A stretch of DNA of 64,000 bases, taken from assembly GCF_038397755.1 (NCBI RefSeq), contig NZ_CP151637.1:3100001-3164000 (forward strand), given 5' to 3'. A model generated the notes under the pieces. The model was not told the origin of the DNA and searched no databases. It saw only the letters and a list, made by a program, of their open reading frames with translations. This DNA is from Microbacterium sp. LWH7-1.2. Its GTDB lineage: Bacteria; Actinomycetota; Actinomycetes; Actinomycetales; Microbacteriaceae. Positions 1-8,512 of the stretch are shown here, piece after piece (position 1 is the first letter of the stretch; each line of letters starts with the position of its first letter). The position numbers were made by a program, and so were the translations under genes.

Positions 1-372
1 CGCCGGCGGTACGGGGACGACGACCTCGTGCGCATCGGCGTGATCGTGCGCAGCAAGAACGCCGGGATGAGCCTCGAACAGATCGGCGTACTGCTGGACG
101 AGCAGGCGCCCGAGCGGCACCGCGTCCTCGAGGAGCACCTCGCCGACCTCGAGCGTCGCATGACCGACATGGAGCGCTCGCGACGCATGACCGAGCACGC
201 CCTGCGCTGCCGCTCCCACGACATCACGACATGTCCGCGGTTCCGGGCGATCATGGACGAGGTCGTGGCGGGCACGGGACGATGGCGCGAAGCGGACGAG
301 CCGCCTGTGGAGAGCGGTGGGGTGTCCACCGATCGGGCCGTGGAAGGCCGGGAGGCAGCATCCGCTCGTTAG
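1..372 (+). CDS. MerR-family transcriptional regulator, 5' end cut by window edge
   Basis: The frame is open from base 1 and reads RRYGDDDLVRIGVIVRSKNAG, the end of a MerR winged-helix DNA-binding region. It continues through MSLEQIGVLLD and a long charged helix (about residues 35-65) typical of the MerR dimerisation coiled coil. The segment CRSHDITTCP is a cysteine-containing effector-side motif found in many small MerR regulators, but the ligand cannot be named. An internal GTG at 28 would remove the DNA-binding part, so the true start lies outside the window. The C-terminal 35 residues are low-complexity. The downstream helicase begins 9 bases after the stop. Confidence 0.8.
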   Translation, partial: RRRYGDDDLVRIGVIVRSKNAGMSLEQIGVLLDEQAPERHRVLEEHLADLERRMTDMERSRRMTEHALRCRSHDITTCPRFRAIMDEVVAGTGRWREADEPPVESGGVSTDRAVEGREAASAR

Positions 373-381
373 CATGATTCG

Positions 382-1746
382 GTGAACACTCCGCCGCTGT
401 CTGCCGAGCAGGAGGCGCTGTTCCGGCTCATCGAAGACACCCGCGAGCACGTGTTCGTGACCGGACGCGCAGGCACCGGCAAGTCGACGCTGCTGCAGCA
501 CCTCGCGTGGAATACGAACAAGCAGATCGCGGTGTGCGCACCGACGGGTGTGGCGGCGCTCAACGTCGAGGGCCAGACGATCCACTCGCTCTTCAAGCTG
601 CCCCTCGGCATCATCGGCTCGCACGACGAGGACCAGTCGGACGCGACCCGCAAGCTCCTCAACGCCATCGACACGCTCGTGATCGACGAGATCTCGATGG
701 TCAACGCCGACCTCATGGACGCGATCGACCGTTCCCTGCGCAAAGCGCGCGGCCGGCGCGGCGAGCCGTTCGGCGGCACGCAGATCGTCATGTTCGGGGA
801 TCCGTACCAGCTGGCGCCCGTGCCGCCGCGCGGCGACGAACTGCGTTACGTGCGAGACCACTACCGGTCGTTCTGGTTCTTCGACGCCATGGTGTGGGTG
901 GGCGAGACCGCGACCGACGGCGTCCTGGATGTCGGGTCGTATGGGGCGGACCTCAACATCCGCGAGCTGGTCGACATCCACCGGCAGTCCGACCCCGCGT
1001 TCAAGGCGATGCTCAACGCGGTGCGGTACGGCCGGGTGACGGCCGACATCGCCGAGGTGCTCAACAGCACCGGCGCCCGCACTCCCCCGGATCCCCTCGA
1101 TGGCGAGCATCCGATCATCACGCTCGCGACCCGCAACGACATCGTCAACAACATCAACCGGCGCCACCTGGCCGAGCTGGTCGGTCGCGAGCAGACGGCG
1201 ACGGCCGAGGTCAACGGCGACTTCGGACGAGGGGATGCCGCCTACCCGGCCGATCTCGAGCTCAAGCTGAAGGTCGGGGCCCAGGTGATGTTCCTGCGCA
1301 ACGACACCGCCGCGTTCGGCGAGCCGCCGCGGTGGGTCAACGGCACGATCGGCACCGTCACCCGCATCGCCGGCGAGACCGTGCGCGTCGACGTGGAGGG
1401 CGAGGAGTTCGACGTCGAGCCGTCGGTGTGGGAGAAGTACCGCTACTCGTACAACCCCGGCTCGAAGGAGCTCACCCGCGACATCGTCGCCGAGTTCACG
1501 CAGTTCCCACTGCGGCTGGCGTGGGCGGTCACGATCCACAAGTCGCAGGGCAAGACCTACGACCGCGCGGTCATCGATCTCGGCTCCGGGGCCTTCGCGC
1601 CGGGTCAGACCTACGTCGCCCTGTCGCGGCTGACCTCGCTCGACGGCCTGTACCTCTCACGACCGCTCCGGCCCCGCGACATCCAGGTCGACCCCGACGT
1701 ACAGCGCTTCATGCGCTCCGCGGTGCGCCGGACACCTGTGGCCTGA
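382..1746 (+). CDS. PIF1-like ATP-dependent DNA helicase (AAA family)
   Basis: This 454-residue protein is a superfamily 1 helicase of the PIF1/RecD type. Walker A GRAGTGKST is at residues 28-36, motif Ia APTGVAALN follows, Walker B reads LVIDEISMV, and the C-terminal motif is AVTIHKSQGKTYDRAVIDLG with YVALSRLTSLDGL after it. Family members unwind DNA 5' to 3' and are linked to G-quadruplex and replication-fork processing; that role here is inferred. The GTG start at 382 places Walker A at the usual distance from the N-terminus. It lies alone between the MerR gene and the convergent heme oxygenase gene. Confidence 0.9.
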   Translation: MNTPPLSAEQEALFRLIEDTREHVFVTGRAGTGKSTLLQHLAWNTNKQIAVCAPTGVAALNVEGQTIHSLFKLPLGIIGSHDEDQSDATRKLLNAIDTLVIDEISMVNADLMDAIDRSLRKARGRRGEPFGGTQIVMFGDPYQLAPVPPRGDELRYVRDHYRSFWFFDAMVWVGETATDGVLDVGSYGADLNIRELVDIHRQSDPAFKAMLNAVRYGRVTADIAEVLNSTGARTPPDPLDGEHPIITLATRNDIVNNINRRHLAELVGREQTATAEVNGDFGRGDAAYPADLELKLKVGAQVMFLRNDTAAFGEPPRWVNGTIGTVTRIAGETVRVDVEGEEFDVEPSVWEKYRYSYNPGSKELTRDIVAEFTQFPLRLAWAVTIHKSQGKTYDRAVIDLGSGAFAPGQTYVALSRLTSLDGLYLSRPLRPRDIQVDPDVQRFMRSAVRRTPVA

Positions 1747-1834
1747 GCCGACCGCGGTGCCGCAGCATCCGTCCTGCTGCTCAATCGGTGGGGGTCGTCC
1801 CTGATGGGGGATGCCGAAACACGGGTCGGTAACG

Positions 1835-1874
1835 GCGACACGCCGGTGATGGATGCTGCGCCCCGGTGTGTCGC
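1835..1874. terminator. Hairpin between convergent genes
   Basis: GCGACACGCCGG (1835-1846) pairs with CCGGTGTGTCGC (1863-1874) with one mismatch and a 16-base loop. It sits in the roughly 200-base gap between the helicase and the convergent heme oxygenase, so a terminator role is plausible. There is no clear T-run. Nothing else was recognised in this gap. Confidence 0.4.
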
Positions 1875-1946
1875 GCGACCAGCCCGTCTTTCGGCACGAA
1901 CTGCGCGAGCACGGACTGACGCTGTGGCGCGGGTCTCCGGCGAGGC

Positions 1947-2609
1947 TCAGGCGACGTGGGGGGCCCGGGCGGCCTTGGCGGCGGCGAGGTCCTCGAACAG
2001 CTCGGTGTTGAATCGATAGGCGAGCAGGACCTCGTCGATCACGCGCTCCTGTTCCTCGGCGTCCCACGGCGCGGCGTCGAGCTGCTCTCGGTAGACGTCC
2101 TTGAAGGCCTTGGGGTCGGCGATGTCCTCGAAGAGGTAGAAGCCGATGCCGTTCGTGTCGAACCCGAAGCGGCGGGCCATCAGGCGCCCGATGAACTGGC
2201 CCCCGGAGAGGTCGCCGAGGTAGCGCGTGTAGTGGTGTGCGACGAAGCCGCCCGCCCACGTGGCGCCGACCTCGTTGATGCGGTCGACGTACCGCTTCGT
2301 CGTCGGCAGCGGCTCGATGCGGTCGCGCCAGTCGGGGCCGACGAGGAACTCGAGGTCGGCCTCGAGCGCGGGGAGCCGCGTGAGCTTGTCGGAGATGAAC
2401 ACCGCCGCGACCGGGTCGTTGCGCATCTGACCCGCAGTGCGCTCCAGCGCCTCGTAGATGAACCAGTGCTGGACGACGAGGGCGACGTAGTCCTCGCGGG
2501 TGCCCTCCCCCTTCATGAGGTCCGCCATGAAGCCGGAGTGCTCGCTCGACGAGTGCGAGCTGCTGGAGCGCTCGCGCAGCGCGGCGGAGAACGGGATCGG
2601 GTCGCTCAT
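1947..2609 (-). CDS. hmuO: Biliverdin-producing heme oxygenase (HmuO type)
   Basis: This 220-residue protein matches the bacterial HmuO/HO-1 fold and should cleave heme to biliverdin, CO and Fe2+ using reduced ferredoxin or flavoprotein electrons, releasing iron in the cytoplasm. His24 in SSEHSGFM fits the proximal heme ligand. GDLSGGQ at 132-138 is the glycine-rich distal helix that bends over heme. Length is normal for the family. The gene immediately upstream encodes a DUF2470 protein, a domain also found attached to heme-utilisation proteins. A DtxR/IdeR-like box 16-34 bases upstream of the start suggests iron-responsive repression. Confidence 0.93.
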   Translation of the reverse strand: MSDPIPFSAALRERSSSSHSSSEHSGFMADLMKGEGTREDYVALVVQHWFIYEALERTAGQMRNDPVAAVFISDKLTRLPALEADLEFLVGPDWRDRIEPLPTTKRYVDRINEVGATWAGGFVAHHYTRYLGDLSGGQFIGRLMARRFGFDTNGIGFYLFEDIADPKAFKDVYREQLDAAPWDAEEQERVIDEVLLAYRFNTELFEDLAAAKAARAPHVA

Positions 2610-2624
2610 ACCTTCATGCTAACT

Positions 2625-2643
2625 GAAGATAAGGCGAACCTAA
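2625..2643 (-). promoter_or_regulatory. DtxR/IdeR-like iron box upstream of hmuO
   Basis: On the minus strand the 19-mer TTAGGTTCGCCTTATCTTC matches the DtxR/IdeR consensus TTAGGTTAGSCTAACCTAA at about 14 of 19 positions, best in the left half. It lies just before the hmuO start and overlaps the stop codon of the upstream DUF2470 gene, so hmuO probably has its own iron-repressed promoter there. The call is by eye. Confidence 0.65.
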
Positions 2644-2981
2644 CCACCCATTTCCTCCGCGTGCGGTCGTGGCTCGATTCCCAGGCGGCGGCACGCCTCG
2701 TCGTACAGCGCGACGATCTCGCGCCGGACCTCCCGGCGCTCCGTGATCGGTCCGGTCGGCCACGGCACTGCGATCTCGGCGGTCGTGCCGTCGTCGAGCG
2801 TCGCCTGCCAGACACCCTGATCCCCGTCGAACCCGGTCATCGTCGCGGCGCTGATCTCGGCATCCGCCACTCCCGCGTCCGCGGCGAAGGCGCGCGAGAT
2901 CAGGAGGTTGTCGCCGGCGTGGTCGCCGTTCATGTGGCCGAGCACCCCGGTCAGGGCGGCCTCGTCGAAGAGGTGCGTCAT
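2640..2981 (-). CDS. DUF2470 domain protein, heme-utilisation associated
   Basis: This 113-residue protein carries the DUF2470 signature HMNGDHAGDNLL near residues 16-27, followed by the MTGFDGDQGVWQATL and VPWPTGPITERREVRREIVALYDEA segments. DUF2470 is the small domain found at one end of HugZ-type heme-binding split-barrel proteins and as stand-alone proteins. It is associated with heme or tetrapyrrole handling, though its exact activity is unclear. It lies 30 bases upstream of hmuO on the same strand, so joint expression under iron limitation is likely. Confidence 0.85.
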   Translation of the reverse strand: MTHLFDEAALTGVLGHMNGDHAGDNLLISRAFAADAGVADAEISAATMTGFDGDQGVWQATLDDGTTAEIAVPWPTGPITERREVRREIVALYDEACRRLGIEPRPHAEEMGG

Positions 2982-3061
2982 GACTTCACCCTACGGATCG
3001 CCGTTCAACGCAGGCGGCGATGGTGTGTTTGAATTCATTGCACGATCATCGGGGGGTGAGA

Positions 3062-4330
3062 ATGCGGACCCGCTCCACACATCGACGCGCCATCGCGGTG
3101 CTCGCCGGTGCCATGACGTCCGCGCTGCTCCTCGCCGGGTGCTCGTTCGAAGGCGACATCCAGCCTGATGTGCCCCCTCAGACGACCGCGCCTTTCGCCG
3201 ATGAGACCGTGCAGCAGCTGACGGATGCCGTCACCCACGCGATGGGCATCACCGGGTCGTCCGGCGCGATCGTGGGCGTGTGGGCACCATGGAGCGGCAG
3301 TTGGGTCGCAGGCCTCGGCACGCAGCGGCCCGACGGCGGCGGCGAGGTCACCGACGACCTGGTGTTCCGCGCCGGCAAGGTGACGCGCGCGATGACGTGC
3401 GACGTGCTCTTCGAGGCCGCTGCCGAGGGCAAGGTGGAGCTCGACGACAGCATCGCCGAGTACGTCTCGGGCGTGCCGGACCTGAAGGACGTGACGCTCA
3501 TCGAGCTCTGCGACGGGACGTCCGGCATCGGCTCGTACGCCGGCCAGCTGTACTCGTCGTGGCTCTCGAACCCCGACAGGGTGTGGGACCCGCGCTACCT
3601 GGCGAGCTTCGGCCTCGGCCAGCCGCGCACGAGCGACCCGGGCGCCGCCTATCGCGATTCCGATGCCGGGTACGTGCTGCTCGGCCTCGCGCTGCAGCGC
3701 GCGACCGAGCAGACGGCCGCCGACCTCATCCGCGGCTACGTCGCCGATCCACTCGGGCTCGATGCCACCGCGCTCGGTGAGCTGCCATCCTCGGGCGTGC
3801 TCCAGGGAGGGCAGTCGGTCAACAACGCCGAGGGCGCACTCGACTGCGCGCAGCCCCTGGATCTGACCGGCGCCTCGTCGAGCAGCGGCTTCACCGACGC
3901 CGGGGTGATCACCGACATCCACGATCTCGGGCGCTACGTGCAGTCGCTGGCGTCGGGTTCCCTCGTCGAGGACGACGACCGATTCAACGCACCGGTCGCG
4001 GTCGCCGCCGATGCCCCGTCGTGGTACGCCGCGGACGGGGGTGCGCTGATCGCGGGATCGCTCATCGGCCAGTACGGCAAGGTGCCGGGCTACATCACCG
4101 CGGCCTTCGCAGATCCCACGACAGGTCTGACGGTCGCCCTCGTGCTCAACAACTCCGCGGCCGACGCCGCCGTGGGCGAGTACCTCGCGTGGGAGCTGGC
4201 GGCGATCGCGTCGAAGACGCCCGCGTCGGCGGGCGAGACGGCGCCCGAGGCAGGCCTTCCCTGGACCGCCGAGCAGTACCACGCCGCGATCGACACCCTC
4301 GCGGTGTGCACTCCTCCGGCAGCGGAGTGA
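3062..4330 (+). CDS. Lipoprotein with serine-hydrolase (class C beta-lactamase) fold, catalytic residues replaced
   Basis: This 422-residue exported lipoprotein has a lipobox LLAGC with Cys27, preceded by a charged N-region and hydrophobic stretch. The body aligns with DD-peptidase/beta-lactamase family proteins: FRAG(K)VT(R) where active enzymes have FRxGSxTK, ELCDGTSGIG where they have LLTHTSGL, and YRDSDAGYVLLG where they have YSNxGYxLLG. Thus Ser and Lys of SxxK are Lys106 and Arg109, and Tyr and Asn of YxN are Asp199 and Asp201. It is therefore probably a pseudoenzyme, perhaps binding peptidoglycan or a partner. The start at 3062 was chosen because it gives a proper signal peptide after a G-rich ribosome site. 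The stop overlaps the next gene's GTG. Confidence 0.85.
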   Translation: MRTRSTHRRAIAVLAGAMTSALLLAGCSFEGDIQPDVPPQTTAPFADETVQQLTDAVTHAMGITGSSGAIVGVWAPWSGSWVAGLGTQRPDGGGEVTDDLVFRAGKVTRAMTCDVLFEAAAEGKVELDDSIAEYVSGVPDLKDVTLIELCDGTSGIGSYAGQLYSSWLSNPDRVWDPRYLASFGLGQPRTSDPGAAYRDSDAGYVLLGLALQRATEQTAADLIRGYVADPLGLDATALGELPSSGVLQGGQSVNNAEGALDCAQPLDLTGASSSSGFTDAGVITDIHDLGRYVQSLASGSLVEDDDRFNAPVAVAADAPSWYAADGGALIAGSLIGQYGKVPGYITAAFADPTTGLTVALVLNNSAADAAVGEYLAWELAAIASKTPASAGETAPEAGLPWTAEQYHAAIDTLAVCTPPAAE

Positions 4331-5241
4331 ACGCGGGGGCGCGCCCCGGAAGCACTGCCGCCGCAGGCGCCGGACCGTCGGGGACGACGCCCGCGATCCT
4401 GTTGGTGATCGTCGGCCTCGCATGTCAGGAGGTCGGCGCATCGATCGCCGTGCTCCTGTTCCCGCAGGTCGGGCCGCTCGGCATGGTGATGCTCCGCCTG
4501 GTGTTCTCGGCGATCGTGCTGCTGCTGATCGCGCGCCCTCGTCTGCGCGGCCACTCGCGCGCCGACTGGACCGCGGTGGCGCTGTTCGGACTCGTGCTCG
4601 CGCTGATGAACGGCTTGTTCTACCTCGCGCTCGAGCGTCTGCCGCTCGGCGTGACCGTGACCATCGAGGTGCTCGGCCCGCTCGTGCTGTCGATCGTCGC
4701 TGCGCGCCGCGCCTCGGCGTGGCTGTGGGCGCTGCTCGCGCTCGTCGGCGTCGTCGCGCTGGGCGGCGGCGGGTGGGACCGGCTCGACCCGCTCGGCGTG
4801 CTGTTCGCACTGGGCGCCGCGGGCAGCTGGGCGTTCTACATCCTCGCCTCGGCGCGGGTCGGCCGGGCGTTCCCGAAGCTCGACGGGCTCGCGCTCGCGA
4901 TGACGATCGGGGCGCTGATCGCCGTGCCGTTCGGGGTCGCGGACGCCGGCGTCGCCCTCCTGCGGATCGAGGTCGTCGCGCTGGGCGCGGCCGTGGCGGT
5001 GCTGTCGTCGACGATCCCGTACGCCCTCGAGCTCGTCGCGCTCCGGCGCCTTCCCGCCGCGGTCTTCGCGATCCTGATGAGCCTCGCGCCCGCGACCGCG
5101 GCCCTCGCCGGTTTCATATTCCTCGGGCAACATATGACGTGGCTCGAGATCCTCGGCATCGCACTGGTGATCGCCGCGAGCATCGGCGCGGTCCGCTCGT
5201 CCGCCCTCGCCGCGCGCGAGGCGGCCGAGCCGATCGCCTGA
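4327..5241 (+). CDS. EamA/DMT-family transporter (RhtA-like exporter)
   Basis: This 304-residue protein has about ten hydrophobic segments in two repeated halves, as in drug/metabolite transporters with two EamA domains. The N-terminal motif VGLACQEVGASIAVLLFPQVGPLGMVMLRL and the second-half LVALRRLPAAVFAILMSLAPATAALAGFIFLGQ resemble RhtA-type amino acid exporters, so small-metabolite efflux is the likely role; the substrate is unknown. The GTG at 4327 overlaps the TGA of the upstream lipoprotein gene, indicating translational coupling. Confidence 0.88.
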   Translation: MNAGARPGSTAAAGAGPSGTTPAILLVIVGLACQEVGASIAVLLFPQVGPLGMVMLRLVFSAIVLLLIARPRLRGHSRADWTAVALFGLVLALMNGLFYLALERLPLGVTVTIEVLGPLVLSIVAARRASAWLWALLALVGVVALGGGGWDRLDPLGVLFALGAAGSWAFYILASARVGRAFPKLDGLALAMTIGALIAVPFGVADAGVALLRIEVVALGAAVAVLSSTIPYALELVALRRLPAAVFAILMSLAPATAALAGFIFLGQHMTWLEILGIALVIAASIGAVRSSALAAREAAEPIA

Positions 5242-5278
5242 TCCGGCGCGAGGTGCTGCGGCTCGATAGCATCGGGGC

Positions 5279-6274
5279 GTGACTCAGGCGAAGACGAGAT
5301 GGGCGGTCCTCGGGCCGGGACAGATCAGCCGGGACTTCGTGGTCGGGCTTCGTGCTTCGGAACACGGGATGCTGCATGCCGTGGGCAGCTCGTCGGCCGA
5401 GCGCGCGTCGGCGTTCGCGACGGAGCACGGGGCCGCGGCATCCGGAACGTACGACGACATCCTGGCGCGCGACGACGTGGACGCGGTGTACGTCGGGACG
5501 GTCCACACGGCCCACGCCGACCTCGCGATCCGCGCGCTCGAGGCGGGCAAGGCCGTGCTGTGCGAGAAGCCTGCGAGCCCCACGCTCGATGAGGTGGAGC
5601 GGATGCTGGAGGCGGCGCAGCGTGCGCAGCGGCCCTTCCTCGAGGCCTTCAAGACGCGGTTCGGTCCCTTCGCCGACGCGCTGCGTGAGCTCGCCGCGGG
5701 CGGCGAGCTCGGCGCACTGCACCGGTTCGAGGGTGCGTTCGGCTTCGATGCCGGCACGCGCGAGGGGCGGCTGTTCGATCCGGCGGTCGGCGGCGGGGCC
5801 ATCCTCGACGTCGGCTGCTACCCGCTGGCGCTCGCGATCGACCTCGCGGCCGCGGCGGGCCAGCCGATCGACGCGCCGGAGTACCGAAGCTTCCAGGCGG
5901 AGCTCGTGAACGGCGTCGACGGCTGGGCGACGGCCGAGATCGGGTTCGGCTCGGTGACGGCGCAGATGGCGACGGCGGTGGTCGAAGACCTCTCGGACCT
6001 GGCCCTCCTGCGGTTCGACGGCGCCGACGCCGACGTGCTGCTCCCGAACGTGTGGGGCAGCCGCACCGAGAGCCCGTCGACGCTGATCATCCGCCGCGGC
6101 GCCGACGAGCGGGTCGTCGAGGTGCCGACCGTGCAGCCGATGGCCGCCGAGGCCGACGCCCTCTCGCTCGCACTCGCCGAGGGCCGGCTCGAAGTGCCGC
6201 AGATGCCGTGGTCGCACACCCGTGCTGCGGCGCGTGTGCTCACGGACTGGCGCGCGGCCGCCCTCGCCGGCTGA
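5279..6274 (+). CDS. Gfo/Idh/MocA-family NAD(P)-dependent oxidoreductase
   Basis: The 331-residue protein has an N-terminal Rossmann fold beginning WAVLGPGQISRDFVVGL (GxGxxS form), the family motif AGKAVLCEKPASPTLDE around residue 98, and the C-terminal beta-sheet domain. The CEKP motif with its lysine is the hallmark of sugar and cyclitol dehydrogenases such as trans-1,2-dihydrobenzenediol dehydrogenase-like enzymes. The substrate cannot be told. It starts with GTG at 5279, 37 bases after the EamA gene. Confidence 0.9.
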   Translation: MTQAKTRWAVLGPGQISRDFVVGLRASEHGMLHAVGSSSAERASAFATEHGAAASGTYDDILARDDVDAVYVGTVHTAHADLAIRALEAGKAVLCEKPASPTLDEVERMLEAAQRAQRPFLEAFKTRFGPFADALRELAAGGELGALHRFEGAFGFDAGTREGRLFDPAVGGGAILDVGCYPLALAIDLAAAAGQPIDAPEYRSFQAELVNGVDGWATAEIGFGSVTAQMATAVVEDLSDLALLRFDGADADVLLPNVWGSRTESPSTLIIRRGADERVVEVPTVQPMAAEADALSLALAEGRLEVPQMPWSHTRAAARVLTDWRAAALAG

Positions 6275-6292
6275 CGGCACCGCGGCCCGGGG

Positions 6293-7756
6293 TCAGCTCC
6301 AGGTGTGCACCGGCTCGTTCGTGTGCATCGCGTCGCGGTACTCGAGCAGGGTGGCGCGAAGGGCGTCGTAGCGCTCCACCCCGGTGCGGCGGCGCATCCG
6401 GTCGGTGAACCAGCCGGCGCCGGTGACGCCGGTGAGGCAGCGGCCCTCGATGATGCCGAGCAGGCGATCGCGGTCCGAGGCCTCGATGCCCCACGCATCG
6501 AGGCCCCGATACGCGAGAGGCAGCAGGCGCCGCAGCACGAGCTCGGTGGCGGGCACCTGGCCGGCGCCCGGCCAGTAGAGCTGGGCGTCGATGCCGTCTC
6601 GGGCGGCGGTGTGGAAGTTCTCCTCGGCAGCGGTGAACGACAGCTGCGACCACAGCGGCCGGTCGCTCTCGGCGATCGCACGCACGAGGCCGAAGTAGAA
6701 CGCGGCATTGGCGACGGTGTCGACGACGGTGGGCCCGGCCGCCAGCACCCGGTTCTCGACCCGGAGGTGCGGCACCCCGCCCGCGACGTCGTAGATCGGG
6801 CGGTTCCAGCGGTAGATGGTGCCGTTGTGCAGGCGCAGCTCCGCGAGGTCGGGGATCCCGCCCGACTCGAGCACGGCCATCGGGTCGTCGTCGTGGACGA
6901 TCGGCAGGAGCGCCGGGAAGTAGCGGACGTTCTCCTCGAAGAGGTCGAACACCGAGGTGATCCAGCGCTCGCCGAACCACACCCGCGGCCGCACCCCCTG
7001 CACCTTCAGCTCCTCGCTGCGGGTGTCGGTGGCCTGTTCGAACAGCGGGATCCGCGTCTCGCGCCACAGCTCCTTGCCCAGCAGATAGGGCGAGTTGGCC
7101 GCCATCGCCAGCTGCACGCCGGCGATCGCCTGTGAGGCGTTCCAGTACCCGGCGAACGCGTCGGGAGAGGTCTGAACATGCAGTTGGGTGCTGGTGCACG
7201 CCGCCTCGGGCAGGATCGAGTCCGCGGTGGTGAAGAGCCGTTCGGGGCCGTCGATGGAGATCGAGATGTCCTCCCCGCGCGCGTCGAGGATCTGCTCGCT
7301 CAGCAGCCGGTACCGGGGGTTCGCGCTGATGCTGTCGGGCCGGAGGTGCCCCTCGGCGACGGTGGGAAGGATGCCGATCATCACGAGGTGCGCGCCGATG
7401 GCGGATGACCGGTCCTCGGCGTGGTTGAGGCTGTCGCGCAGACCCCGTTCGAAGGTGGTGAGTCCCCCTTCGCGCAGGCGTGCGGGCGGCACGTTGATCT
7501 CCATGTTGAACTGGCCGAGCTCGGTCTGGAACGCCGGATCCGCGATCGCCTCGAGGGCTTCGGCGTTGCGCAGCGCCGGGTCACCCGCCTCATCCACGAG
7601 ATTGAGCTCGACCTCGAGGCCGGTCAGCGGGTCGTCGGTGTCGAAGTGCGCCTCGGCCAGCATCCGGGCGAACACGTCGAGGTTGCGCCGGACCTTCTCG
7701 CGATGACGAGTGCGATCGGCGCGGGTGAACTCCTGTGCCGGGACGTCCTCCCCCAT
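6293..7756 (-). CDS. Glutamate-cysteine ligase family protein (GCS2 type)
   Basis: The 487-residue protein belongs to the GCS2 carboxylate-amine ligase family. The segment LTGLEVELNLVDEAGDP holds the conserved ExE metal-binding motif; FNMEINVPPARL and ACTSTQLHVQTSPDAF with GYWNASQAIAGVQLAMAANSP follow. Family members ligate glutamate to cysteine or another amine with ATP. Actinobacteria often use such genes for ergothioneine or related thiols, but no egt genes are nearby, so the exact product is uncertain. It is convergent with the upstream oxidoreductase and starts at ATG 7756. Confidence 0.85.
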   Translation of the reverse strand: MGEDVPAQEFTRADRTRHREKVRRNLDVFARMLAEAHFDTDDPLTGLEVELNLVDEAGDPALRNAEALEAIADPAFQTELGQFNMEINVPPARLREGGLTTFERGLRDSLNHAEDRSSAIGAHLVMIGILPTVAEGHLRPDSISANPRYRLLSEQILDARGEDISISIDGPERLFTTADSILPEAACTSTQLHVQTSPDAFAGYWNASQAIAGVQLAMAANSPYLLGKELWRETRIPLFEQATDTRSEELKVQGVRPRVWFGERWITSVFDLFEENVRYFPALLPIVHDDDPMAVLESGGIPDLAELRLHNGTIYRWNRPIYDVAGGVPHLRVENRVLAAGPTVVDTVANAAFYFGLVRAIAESDRPLWSQLSFTAAEENFHTAARDGIDAQLYWPGAGQVPATELVLRRLLPLAYRGLDAWGIEASDRDRLLGIIEGRCLTGVTGAGWFTDRMRRRTGVERYDALRATLLEYRDAMHTNEPVHTWS

Positions 7757-7791
7757 GCCGGAACTCTAGCGAGCCGCGGGCATTTGCGCGC

Positions 7792-8014
7792 CTACGCACC
7801 CCGCGGAGGCGCGGTCGAGCCGCGCACGTTCAGCGTGGGGTTCAGCACGACGCGGTGCACCGGGCGCGTGGGATCCTCGATGCGCCGCGCCAACAGGTCG
7901 ACGGCGGCGCGGCCGACCGAGTTGCGTGGCGGTCTCACCGCCGTGAGCGCGGGCGTGAAGAGCTCGGCCACCTCGTCGTCGTACGCGACGACGGAGAGGT
8001 GGCCGCCGCCTCCG
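7792..8014 (-). pseudogene. C-terminal remnant of a LacI-family repressor
   Basis: Read on the minus strand, the segment encodes HLSVVAYDDEVAELF, then a piece containing RPPRNSVGRAAVDLLARRI, and ends VVLNPTLNVRGST with a TAG stop at 7792-7794. This is the last roughly 70 residues of a LacI-type sensor domain. Homology stops near 8014, where the sequence changes to a kinase remnant on the other strand. The DNA-binding part is absent, so it is a truncated relic of the regulator of the sugar-acid operon whose remains follow. Confidence 0.75.
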
Positions 8015-8042
8015 TGACCGACCTGCGACGAGCGGGTTCGGG

Positions 8043-8400
8043 GCGGTCGGCCCGGCGCCGGCGCGCTCCCTGTGGGGCACCGCGACCGCGACCGACGTGC
8101 GGGTGCTCCTTCCCGACGTCGCCGAGCTCGTCGTCAAGGACGGCGACATCGGCGCGACCGCGTTCGTCGGCGACGAGACGGTGTTCGAGCCGGCGCTCGT
8201 CGTCGAGGTCGTCGAGCCCATCGGCGCCGGCGACGCGTTCGCCGGCGGGATACGTCGCGGGACGCCTCTCGGGCGACGCCGTGCCCGACGGTCTTCGCGC
8301 GGGTCACGTGCGGGCCGCCCGCACCTTGCAGACCACCACCGACTCGATCGACGAGCCCGCGGCATCGCGGCCTGGACCCGCCGCCGGCATCCCGATGTGA
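8043..8400 (+). pseudogene. 2-keto-3-deoxygluconate kinase (PfkB) C-terminal remnant, frameshifted
   Basis: The plus strand reads SLWGTATATDVRVLLPDVAE, then a segment ending VEPIGAGDAFAGG, the C-terminal half of a PfkB sugar kinase with the GAGD catalytic motif. Just after FAGG one extra base near 8249-8250 shifts the frame, and the expected YVAGRLSGDAVPDGLRAGH continues in the next frame to a stop at 8400. The N-terminal half is missing. Position beside a KDPG aldolase indicates a former KDG kinase. Two independent lesions make it a pseudogene rather than a sequencing slip. Confidence 0.78.
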
Positions 8401-8423
8401 CGGGTTCGGGGCGCACCACGACC

Positions 8424-8452
8424 GTTCGGGGCGCAGGCCGCGCGCCCCGAAC
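8424..8452. repeat. Intergenic hairpin (GTTCGGGGCGC inverted repeat)
   Basis: GTTCGGGGCGC at 8424-8434 pairs perfectly with GCGCCCCGAAC at 8442-8452 around a 7-base loop. Further GGTTCGGGGCG copies lie at about 8036 and 8404, so the word is locally repeated. It could be a terminator after the kinase remnant or a small mobile hairpin element. No T-run follows. Confidence 0.55.
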
Positions 8453-8512
8453 GCGGGCGATGCGCCCCAAACCTTAGAAGATAACCAGACCAGATGCACG
8501 AAGGACCTCCGA

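Noticed and set aside
2640..4810. Long arginine-rich minus-strand frames such as 3035-4810
   Set aside because: They are codon-position shadows in GC-rich DNA, opposite genes with recognisable proteins.
8470..8500. GntR-type operator (ATAACCAGACCAGAT) before the aldolase remnant
   Set aside because: The match to FadR-type sites is short and half of it is irregular; the genes behind it are dead, so it was not annotated.
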